Positions 41,185-48,150 of a DNA stretch of 64,000 bases are shown in pieces; positions within the stretch are counted from its first letter, which is position 1, and each line of letters opens with the position of its first letter. The position numbers were made by a program, and so were the translations under genes. The stretch is from contig NZ_LOKZ01000014.1 in assembly GCF_002211365.1 (NCBI RefSeq), positions 1-64,000 on the forward strand. Direction: 5' to 3'. This DNA comes from Rhizobium sp. R711 (GTDB lineage: Bacteria > Pseudomonadota > Alphaproteobacteria > Rhizobiales > Rhizobiaceae). A model generated the notes under the pieces. The model saw only the letters and a list, made by a program, of their open reading frames with translations. It had not been told where the DNA came from and searched no databases.

Positions 41185-41574
41185 ATGGACACTACTTTGG
41201 AGGTTCTCACGACGCGGCGGAGCCGACGTGAGGCTCATCGCCAATGGCCGGACTAGGTCACGGCGCGGATCGTTTCGGAGAGCTTGCGACCAGGCGTGAC
41301 GGTGAACGAAGTCGCGGAACGCTACGGTCTGAAGGCCAACCACCTGTCGTCCTGGCGGACACTGGCGCGGCAGGGCAAGCTGGTTTTGCCCCAGCCCGAG
41401 GATGCAGTCGAATTCGCGGCCATAGTGGTCGAGACCTCCGCGCCTCAGCCGCCGACGCTCAAGACAGTCTCCCGCGCCGAGATTGTCGTCGGTCCCGTAA
41501 CAGTCCGTCTTGAAGAAGGGGCGTCTGCTGCCCGGATCGCTGCCATTGCGCGTGCCTTGGCGGCGGCGACATGA
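41185..41574 (+). pseudogene. IS66-family tnpA with in-frame stop
   Basis: One frame reads MDTTLEVLTTRRSRREAHRQ, then TAG at 41254-41256, then ARIVSESLRPGVTVNEVAER, YGLKANHLSSWRTLARQGKL and a normal end ASAARIAAIARALAAAT. This is the full IS66 OrfA with a helix-turn-helix; an intact copy would have Glu at the stop (GAG to TAG). The stop overlaps the tnpB start (ATGA), as in intact IS66 elements. Confidence 0.8.
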
Positions 41575-41634
41575 TCTTTCCATCGAACCGCGTTCGGATC
41601 ATGGTGGCGACCAAGCCGGTCGACTTCCGCAACT
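41571..41634 (+). pseudogene. IS66-family tnpB, first 20 codons
   Basis: MIFPSNRVRIMVATKPVDFR, the typical IS66 OrfB start, follows the tnpA stop and is then cut off near 41630 where unrelated, rearranged sequence begins. Confidence 0.7.
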
Positions 41635-41639
41635 ATGCG

Positions 41640-42247
41640 GCGACGATAATTATGCGGAGCCGGAGTGCATCACCGACGTGCTGCGGTAATGGCAGCCGAA
41701 CTTGCCGGCGCCGCCTTTCGTCGTAGCCGCGGTATCTTGCAGCCGCCGACGTGCGCCAGTCGATCCCTTCGACAAGCATAGAAAGCTGAGCCTGCGTGAG
41801 ATGCGGCTGACAGACCATCAATGCCGCGCCGCATATCAGTCACCCCGCAGGCCAAATCGACCCGCACATTTCCTGAGGGCCCGATCATGCCGCCTCCAGC
41901 CGTATGATCGGCGAGGAGCTGACTCAGCATGGCAGCTCTCCCGGCCAGGGCTGGGCAACCGGCTCCAGCATCGCGACATCGACCTTGGCGCTTTCAGGAA
42001 CGACGTGCCACCACAAGTCGGACAATTGCAGGGGGCTGCATAGACCAACTCTTCAGTTGGAAGGCCATCCGGCAACGGTCTGCGCTTCGGCTTGTGCTCG
42101 AGATAGCGGAAGAAGGACTTCACGGCGGCCAGCCTGGCGTTGCAATCCAGGCGCGGATCGCGGCTGCGGTCTCCTGCCAGAGCGGTAACACAGCCCGAAC
42201 ATCGCCTAACTGGCTCGTTCAGCAAAATTCGCTCACCGGACGCTCAC
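41640..42247 (-). mobile_element. inserted mosaic of IS66 and recombinase fragments, opposite strand
   Basis: On the minus strand, from 42247 leftwards, the sequence starts GTGAGCGTCCGGTGAGCG, which resembles an IS66 terminal inverted repeat. Then come a tyrosine-recombinase-like snippet (RLAAVKSFFRYLEHK), an IS66 TnpC piece (KRRPLPDGLPTEELVYAAPC, NCPTCGG) and a TnpB start (MIGPSGNVRVDLACGVTDMR, RGIDGLSA). None is complete. It interrupts the plus-strand IS66 between its tnpB start and tnpC, so it landed later or was joined by recombination. Confidence 0.55.
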
Positions 42248-42261
42248 CCTCGATCCAGGAC

Positions 42262-42875
42262 CGTTGTCGTCATCATCGGCATGGCGTGCACCCGAAGGGC
42301 CTGATCCAGTACTGCGGCCTTCGGGCGCGAGTCCGAGAAGACCGATCCCGACCAATTCGATCTGGCACTGGAATACTTGGAAACGGCCATGGCCGCGATC
42401 CATGCCGAGGATGAGGCCGACGCTCGTGCTGGAAACAGGATTACCAAGCCACGCGCAATCAATCGCGGCTCGCTTCCAAAGCATCTTCCCCGTGTCGAAG
42501 AGGTGATCGAACCGGAAAGCCTGGTCTGCGTCTGCGGCGGTTGCTTTCATTGTATTGGCGAGGGATGTCTCCGAGCGGCTGGATGTCGTCCGGCGCAGTT
42601 TCGCGTCATGGTCACCCGCCGCCCCAAATATGCCTGCCGTGCCTGCACCACGGCGTCGTCCAGGCTCCGGCTCCAGCACGCCTGATCCAGGCAGGGCTGC
42701 CGACGGAAGCGACTGTCGCCCATGTTCTGGTCTGCAAATATGCAGATCACCCTCCGCTCTATCGTCAGGCCCAGATCATGAGCCGCCAAGGCATCGATCT
42801 GGACCGATCCAGCTCGCCGACTGGGTCGGGCGCGCAGCCTACGAACTGCGGCCTGTGTTCGATGCGCACTGAAAG
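42262..42875 (+). pseudogene. IS66-family tnpC remnant
   Basis: AAFGRESEKTDPDQFDLALE, YLETAMAAIHAEDEADARAG, GSLPKHLPRVEEVIEPESLV, CVCGGCFHCIGE (zinc-binding) and QFRVMVTRRPKYACRACT follow in one frame. After shifts the matches continue with APARLIQAGLPTEATVAHVL, YRQAQIMSRQGIDLDRS, DWVGRAAYELRPVFDAH. The catalytic DDE half is gone. It belongs with the tnpA/tnpB remnants upstream. Confidence 0.75.
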
Positions 42876-42890
42876 ACCGTCAAGAGAGCC

Positions 42891-43862
42891 TCATCGATGC
42901 ACATGTTCTGAGCGAACGACGCTAGGTGCACGTCCATGAAACGCCTTGAAGGCCCGACTGAAGCCCGCTTCTGACTCATAGCCCACAGCGCGTGCGATCT
43001 CGCCCACGGGCAGATCGCTTTGCGTCAGCAGGTCGGTGGCGATGGAGAAACGCCAGCGCATCAGGTACCTCAACGGCGGCTCTCCGAAGGCACGGGCGAA
43101 GCGCTCGGCAAAGACCGAGCGCGACATTCCCGCCAACCCCGCCAGTTCTTCCACGGACCAAGACCGCGTCGGCTGCTCGTGAATCGCCGATAAGGCCCGC
43201 CCCATGCGCTTTTCCCGCGCACCTCCCAGCCAGGCGAGATTGTCCGGTTGATCTTCCGTCCAACTTCGCAGCGTGCGGATGACCATGAGGTCGATGATGC
43301 GTGAAATCATCAGGGCGGTGCCCGGCGCGGGGTGATTGGCCTCTTCGATCAGAAACGAGGCCACGACACTCCGCCAATCCGGTACGGTGTGGTCAGACGG
43401 CCTTAGATGGATGACGGGTGGTAAAGCCTTCAGAACGGGGGGCAACGGCTGCCGCTCGTAGCGGAACAACCCTCCAACAATTCTAGTGACGCGTCCCTCG
43501 CCCCGATTCCAGAGGAGCAGGCGAGAGGCATCGAACATGTCCGGGGTAAACGCGTCGACAGGAGCCGCGCTGCCAGCCTCCTGGCTTGAAATCGCGTGCC
43601 CCGAACCGTGCGGAACAAGTGCCAAGTCACCGGCCTCCAGGCGGATCGTTGTGCCGTCCAGGAGTCGTAAATCGAATGCGCCCTCAATCACCAGATGGAC
43701 GTGGGACGCACCCGGTGGGAAGCGCAGCCGCCATGGATCGTGAAGTTCTGCCTGATAAACAGTTTCGCCCCTCAATTGCACCCACGCCAGCAAATGCGAG
43801 AGAGCGTCGTCCTGTATCGACGACCGATCGAATGAAGGCTCAAAATCAGGACAATCGGTCAA
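42891..43862 (-). CDS. AraC-family regulator with cupin sensor
   Basis: 323 residues from a TTG; no better start was found that keeps the N-terminus of the family. The first 180 residues form a Cupin_6 sensor (PWRLRFPPGASHVHLVIEGA; IRLEAGDLALVPHGSGH). The C-terminus has two helix-turn-helix units (WSVEELAGLAGMSRSVFAER; PVGEIARAVGYESEAGFSRA then FKAFHG). It is divergent from the MAPEG gene with about 120 bases between, so that gene is the likely target. The right end adjoins the IS66 debris, only 15 bases away. Confidence 0.85.
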   Translation of the reverse strand: MTDCPDFEPSFDRSSIQDDALSHLLAWVQLRGETVYQAELHDPWRLRFPPGASHVHLVIEGAFDLRLLDGTTIRLEAGDLALVPHGSGHAISSQEAGSAAPVDAFTPDMFDASRLLLWNRGEGRVTRIVGGLFRYERQPLPPVLKALPPVIHLRPSDHTVPDWRSVVASFLIEEANHPAPGTALMISRIIDLMVIRTLRSWTEDQPDNLAWLGGAREKRMGRALSAIHEQPTRSWSVEELAGLAGMSRSVFAERFARAFGEPPLRYLMRWRFSIATDLLTQSDLPVGEIARAVGYESEAGFSRAFKAFHGRAPSVVRSEHVHR

Positions 43863-43984
43863 GCAATACGGCTTTCATGTCATGGATATTGCGTCGGCAT
43901 ACACAATATTTTCAAAGACATGCATTCACAAGCCCTTGACTTCGGATCGTCCGAGTTCATTGGGATAACTCAAAGGTGTCATGT

Positions 43985-44374
43985 ATGTCAGTCGAACTCT
44001 TCAGTGTCGTTACCACGGCTCTACTGCTCCTCGTTCTCGCCGTTACCTCTGGGGCCCTCTACGGCAAGCAGGTCGGCAATTCTGCCCTGATGGGCAACAG
44101 GGAAGGTATCGCTCCCGCAACAGGTGCTGCGCGACGGGCGGTGCGGGCTCACCAGAACCTGGTGGAGAACGCCCTGCCATTCGCCACGGTGGTTTTGGCA
44201 GCGCAGGCCCTCCATCTGTCGACGCCACTCACCCAGGGCGCTGCAATCATCTTTGTCGTCGCTCGGGTTGTCCATGCACTCGTTTACATCGCGGGCATCC
44301 CGGGAATTCGTACGCTTGCCTGGCTTGCCGGCGTTGCGGCAACGGCAGTAATCGCCTCGGCGCTTGTGATCTAA
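43985..44374 (+). CDS. MAPEG-family membrane protein
   Basis: 129 residues with four hydrophobic helices: LFSVVTTALLLLVLAVTSGA, NALPFATVVLAAQAL, AAIIFVVARVVHALVYIAGI and ALAWLAGVAATAVIASALVI-like end. RRAVRAHQNLVENALPF carries the conserved R-A-H-x-N-x-x-E of the MAPEG domain. Members include microsomal glutathione transferases and small unknown proteins. ATG at 43985 has AGGTG upstream; a GTG at 43976 is possible. Probably controlled by the divergent AraC regulator. Confidence 0.82.
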   Translation: MSVELFSVVTTALLLLVLAVTSGALYGKQVGNSALMGNREGIAPATGAARRAVRAHQNLVENALPFATVVLAAQALHLSTPLTQGAAIIFVVARVVHALVYIAGIPGIRTLAWLAGVAATAVIASALVI

Positions 44375-45230
44375 GGCGCAGAGCAAATATGGCGGATTTC
44401 AACCCGCCACATCATTCGATTGCAGAGTCAATAATTCGCGCTTCCTGGAAGGGATGCTGGACGAGATTAACGAGATGTATCGTGTTCCCATCATCACGAC
44501 TTCCGAACTGGAGAGCCAGTGAGTCGAGGGATATTCACGTCCGGTATTGGCGCATTGTTGCCATCTCCGTCACAGCGGCAGTCTTCGAAACGGCACAACG
44601 CGTCGTGGTCAAGGTGCGAGCCAAACAGCGCTTACGTAGGACCGGTGGGCTTCTAAGGAGCAGTTGGCCCATGGCGTTATCACAGACGAATTGAAATGAA
44701 CGGGGACCGAAATCGGCGTTCATCGAGCAGGCTGTGTTCGACAGCGTGATTTGATCCTGCGAGCCAGAGTACTCGCGGAGGCTGTCAGCAGTACGGGCAA
44801 TCGCCGCCGAAGGCTGGCAGTCAGCAGATGGGGGCAAAAAGCCTAACTCGGCGCATGAGCAGGTGCTGTGAACTTCTCATTCCTATCGCTGATGGCGGCG
44901 CTGCCATTCAGCAATTTTGGCCCGCCACGAAGCTCTCGCGACAAATCAGTCTGAATCTGTGACCGTGGTAGAAGAGCCGAAGAAAATGCGGGAAGAACAA
45001 GCGCTGTAGGCGGCCCGACTGCAGCTCGAGCAGCGGAGCGCCGCCGTCGGCTATTGCCCCTGGGGCTGACGACGAGAGTCAAGAAACGCTAAACCGTCTC
45101 AATCTCGGTGCGCCGACAACAAGCGGGGGTCCGTTGCACGTTGGGCGTTCCACGACGCAAGAGCGCAACGATGATCAGATCAGTCGAAGCTCTCAGGTTC
45201 TGGGATGAACTGATGACTGTCCCAGCGCTT
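44375..45230. other. gene-poor, decayed-looking region
   Basis: About 850 bases between the MAPEG gene and the sigma factor. A short piece near 44442-44524 reads RFLEGMLDEINEMYRVPIIT then TSELESQ and a stop, like the tail of a lost gene, but I cannot name it. Other frames are not supportable. Confidence 0.4.
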
Positions 45231-45722
45231 TCAATATAGTGCGCTGATCAGCTGCTGACGGGCCCGATTGACGCGGCTTTTGATCGTCCCGATGGGACAG
45301 TGGAAATGAACGGCAGCCTCTTCGTAACTACGTCCATCGATGAAAATATACTCAAAAGCGGTTCGGTACTTCTCAGGCAGCTTCACGCATGCCGCCTCAA
45401 TCTCGTGACCCATCATTCTCCATTCCTGCTCTGGTTGCACACTTTCTTGAGACGAAATACAGTCTGCCGCTCCAACGGCCTCCCGCTTTGAGATCCGATA
45501 GCGCGTGCAAAACGTATTTCGCATGATCGTAAAGAGCCACGATTTCAATCTTGTGCCCTTTTGGAAATGATCGGCGTTTGAAAGCGCGCGTACAAGTGTT
45601 TCCTGGACCAGGTCGTCGGCGTCGTTTTGATGCTGGTAGAATGTGCGAGCAAAGGCTCGCAGTGCCGGAATGAGCTCGATTATCTCCTCGCTCATCGAAC
45701 CGGCGGATGTATGTGCGGTCAT
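45231..45722 (-). CDS. ECF sigma factor, EcfG-like
   Basis: 163 residues, region 2 and region 4 only. Region 2: LIPALRAFARTFYQHQNDAD, DLVQETLVRALSN and GTRLKSWLFTIMRNTF, the last typical of the alphaproteobacterial EcfG (ECF15-type) group. Region 4: LPEKYRTAFEYIFIDGRSYE, EAAVHFHCPIGTIKSRVNRA. It carries a GGAAC-N18-TT element about 31-55 bases upstream, so it is likely activated by itself or by another EcfG. No NepR anti-sigma or full PhyR gene adjoins. Two receiver proteins lie nearby. EcfG assignment over other ECF groups is an inference from these motifs and the promoters around. Confidence 0.85.
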   Translation of the reverse strand: MTAHTSAGSMSEEIIELIPALRAFARTFYQHQNDADDLVQETLVRALSNADHFQKGTRLKSWLFTIMRNTFCTRYRISKREAVGAADCISSQESVQPEQEWRMMGHEIEAACVKLPEKYRTAFEYIFIDGRSYEEAAVHFHCPIGTIKSRVNRARQQLISALY

Positions 45723-45752
45723 TGTCTGATCCCCGCGATCTCTGAGGAGGGT

Positions 45753-45777
45753 AAACCTTGCCGAGACTATTGGTTCC
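45753..45777 (-). promoter_or_regulatory. EcfG/RpoE2-type promoter of the sigma gene
   Basis: GGAAC, 18 bases, TT on the minus strand (TTT at the -10 side, so spacing may be 17). It ends 31 bases before the sigma factor start and so suggests autoregulation. Confidence 0.55.
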
Positions 45778-45809
45778 CCTCTGTACGGTATCGGACCCTG
45801 ACGCCGTCG

Positions 45810-46208
45810 TTATTGATCCCGAGGTTTTGAGGCAAATAGCGCGATGGCAATCTCTGCCAGAGCGGTTGGCTTTTCGCACAACAGATAACCCCCGAATTTT
45901 TCGGGTATATCGGCGTCGACATGGGCGGTCGCGAAGACGAAAGGAATGGCAAGGCCATGCAGCCTGTCGGCGATCGGAAAGACAGTTTCGCCCTCCAATC
46001 TGATGTCGAGAATAGCGGCGTCGGGTGTTTCGCGGTCGATCATCGACATGCCGATCTCAACCGAAGGGGCCGGCCCGATGACCTCCGCCCCTGCCGCCAC
46101 GAGCGCCTTTCGGGTTTCATCGGCCACGAAATACTCGTCTTCCACGATGAGGATCCGCTTGCCTGCGAGCAGTCGAAGAGAGGCCTCATGCTGATGGCGA
46201 CTGATCAT
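45810..46208 (-). CDS. single-domain response regulator
   Basis: 132 residues, a receiver alone. RILIVEDEYFVADETRKALV has the acidic pocket (ED), AAILDIRLEGETVFPIADRL the phospho-acceptor Asp, FVFATAH the conserved Thr-like switch position and CEKP the Lys-Pro. It resembles the receiver half of PhyR-like and other alphaproteobacterial proteins (LDIxLxGExVFPIADxL) without their sigma-like half. It is upstream of the ECF sigma gene on the same strand (about 87 bases), which itself has a promoter in the gap. Partner kinase not in the window unless the truncated GAF protein at the right edge is one. Confidence 0.85.
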   Translation of the reverse strand: MISRHQHEASLRLLAGKRILIVEDEYFVADETRKALVAAGAEVIGPAPSVEIGMSMIDRETPDAAILDIRLEGETVFPIADRLHGLAIPFVFATAHVDADIPEKFGGYLLCEKPTALAEIAIALFASKPRDQ

Positions 46209-46460
46209 AAGGACCCCAATGGTAGACAGAAACGGGTTTGCACCATATCGGCCTATCCTCGGTTTTGGCTAGACTGCAGCCCAAAAGGTCCGGCCTTTTC
46301 ATGCCTTCCATAGCCAGGCAAGCGTCGAGCCTGGTGTTGCCACCGCAGGAACACCTGTGGCCTCCTTCTTCATCCACACGCGCTGGTTTTGCCTCAGGGG
46401 GCAAGTGTAAGGATCGGCCCCGCATCCTAAGCGAATATAGATCAGGCCCTACGTCACGGT

Positions 46461-46485
46461 AACAAAGGGGGGGTCGAGATGTTCC
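46461..46485 (-). promoter_or_regulatory. EcfG/RpoE2-type promoter candidate, leftward
   Basis: GGAAC, 18 bases, TT on the minus strand, 253 bases before the receiver gene. The long leader weakens the case; a small leader frame (MKKEATGVPAVATPGS...) lies between. Paired with a rightward site 40 bases away. Confidence 0.4.
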
Positions 46486-46525
46486 AGAAAGAATTGGCCT
46501 TGCCGCCGATCCACTCTGCCTGCCG

Positions 46526-46550
46526 GGAACCTTGTCTTCGAACCAGAGTT
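46526..46550 (+). promoter_or_regulatory. EcfG/RpoE2-type promoter candidate, rightward
   Basis: GGAAC, 18 bases, TT, about 230 bases before the YihY start at 46781. The leader is long and holds no clear gene. The 46209-46780 gap otherwise shows nothing coding. Confidence 0.5.
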
Positions 46551-46780
46551 TGGTCATGCCGCTCAGCTGCAGCGCCCTGCAAAAACTCGAGCCACGGCCC
46601 TTTGTGCCCGAGTGCTGGGCGGCGCCCCACTCCTCAAAATCGGAACACGGCCTAAGGTTTTCGAAGAGCCGGTGGAAGGCCAAACGGATGGAGTGGTGGA
46701 AAGAAGAGCCGGCGCTAAAAAACCAATGCATCTTTTGGCGCGAAAGCACGTTTTATCAGGACCTCAATGGAGGCGAGCGG

Positions 46781-47866
46781 ATGCAACCAAACCCGTCGCT
46801 CATGAAGACGCCCAATCCAGCAGCGCTCTTCGTCTTGTCAATGGCCGTCGTCGGCTTCATCTGGATGGCTCGCAACGGACGGACGACATCGCTCTCGCGA
46901 GCCGAAGACGAGGGTGAGGAGGGCGGCAGGGGGAGAAACGCAGCCGTCCCCGAAGCCATTCCCCTGAAAGGTCTTCGCGATGTCTTTTGGCGGGTGGTAG
47001 AAGAAGTCTTGGACGATCGTGCAACGCTCATCGCTGCTGGCGTGACATTCTACCTTTTGCTGGCGCTCTTTCCGGCATTAGCCGCGATGGTTGCCATTTA
47101 TGGGCTGGTTGCCGATCCTGCGACGATGGCCGAGCACTTACGCGAGCTTTCGGGACTGCTTCCGCCAGGTGCCTTCGATTTCATCGCCGAGAGGATCAAA
47201 AGCCTGGTCGAAACGCGCAGCTCCACGCTCGGTCTTACTTTCTTTATCGGTTTGGCTTTTGCGCTTTGGAGCAGCCACAACGCCACACTTGCGGTCTTCG
47301 ATGCGATGAATGTTGCCTATGAGGAGAGGGAAAAGCGCGGGCTGATCCGGCTGAACGCTGTTGCTCTTTGCTTTACGCTTTGCGCCATGCTCGCGGCCGC
47401 GCTAATGATCGGACTGGTCGCTGTGATGCCAGTTGCGCTTTCATTTATCTGGATGGACCAGTTCAAGGAGCATATGGCACTTGTTCTGCGTTGGCCGCTC
47501 CTGCTCTCGATCGCTGCGCTGGCGACAACCGCTGTTTACCGTTTCGGACCGAGCCGCGAACCGGCTAAACTCCGATGGATGACCTGGGGCGCTGTCCTTG
47601 TCACGGTCTCGTGGTTTGTGATGTCCCTGGGCTTCTCCTTTTACTTGGACCACTTTGCCAACTACAGCGCAACCTACGGAACCTTGGGCGCGCTGATCGG
47701 CTTTCTTGTCTGGACATGGCTTTCGGTCGTCATTCTGATCATCGGCGGCGAATTGAACGCAGAACTCGAACATCAAACCGCCAGAGATACGACAACCGGC
47801 TTTCCCTTGCCGATGGGATCGCGCGGAGCCTATGTTGCCGACACGATTGGAAAAGCGGCCGACTAA
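46781..47866 (+). CDS. YihY/BrkB-family inner-membrane protein
   Basis: 361 residues from the ATG after GGAGGCGAGCGG; the longer frame from 46532 is unsupported. An N-terminal helix (ALFVLSMAVVGFIWMA) precedes the core of six helices. DDRATLIAAGVTFYLLLALF, the family start, and GLTFFIGLAFALWSSHNATL are clear. The loop FDAMNVAYEEREKRGLIRLN and GSLGALIGFLVWTWLSVVIL-like end (YGTLGALIGFLVWTWLSVVI) fit too. BrkB/YihY proteins are widespread and their transport function is unsettled. A stress-type promoter lies upstream; a small membrane gene follows 65 bases on. Confidence 0.87.
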   Translation: MQPNPSLMKTPNPAALFVLSMAVVGFIWMARNGRTTSLSRAEDEGEEGGRGRNAAVPEAIPLKGLRDVFWRVVEEVLDDRATLIAAGVTFYLLLALFPALAAMVAIYGLVADPATMAEHLRELSGLLPPGAFDFIAERIKSLVETRSSTLGLTFFIGLAFALWSSHNATLAVFDAMNVAYEEREKRGLIRLNAVALCFTLCAMLAAALMIGLVAVMPVALSFIWMDQFKEHMALVLRWPLLLSIAALATTAVYRFGPSREPAKLRWMTWGAVLVTVSWFVMSLGFSFYLDHFANYSATYGTLGALIGFLVWTWLSVVILIIGGELNAELEHQTARDTTTGFPLPMGSRGAYVADTIGKAAD

Positions 47867-47931
47867 CTCGGTTGTTCATGGAAACCTTTAAGCAACGCTG
47901 TTGTTCTGCTCCTGACAGAAAGGAGCCGTCC

Positions 47932-48090
47932 ATGACGACACTCATCTTGATCACATTGGTACTGATCCTCATCCCGAGCGTGAGATTCCTGCTTTATGCT
48001 GCGGTGGGCTATGCGGACTATTTCCTTGAAGAGCGAAAGAAGCTTGCGGTGCTGCGTGACGCCGTCAAGCGCCGCGCAGACCCGGATTAG
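47932..48090 (+). CDS. 52-residue membrane protein
   Basis: MTTLILITLVLILIPSVRFL forms one helix, followed by LYAAVGYADYFLEERKKLAV and a charged tail. The start has AAAGGAGCCGTCC upstream. It is on the same strand as the YihY gene and probably part of that transcript. No family recognised. Confidence 0.6.
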   Translation: MTTLILITLVLILIPSVRFLLYAAVGYADYFLEERKKLAVLRDAVKRRADPD

Positions 48091-48150
48091 GCGCTCTGGA
48101 AAAGCCAACGCTTAAATCGAAAACGCCGTCCATATCCCACAAAGGATCAT

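Noticed and set aside
42097-42150. Integrase gene on the minus strand
   Set aside because: Only about 15 residues resemble a tyrosine recombinase and the frame runs into IS66 sequence; it is a fragment.
46186-46749. 187-codon minus-strand frame upstream of the receiver gene
   Set aside because: Composition is erratic (many Cys, Trp and Arg), there is no family or ribosome site, and it spans both stress promoters.
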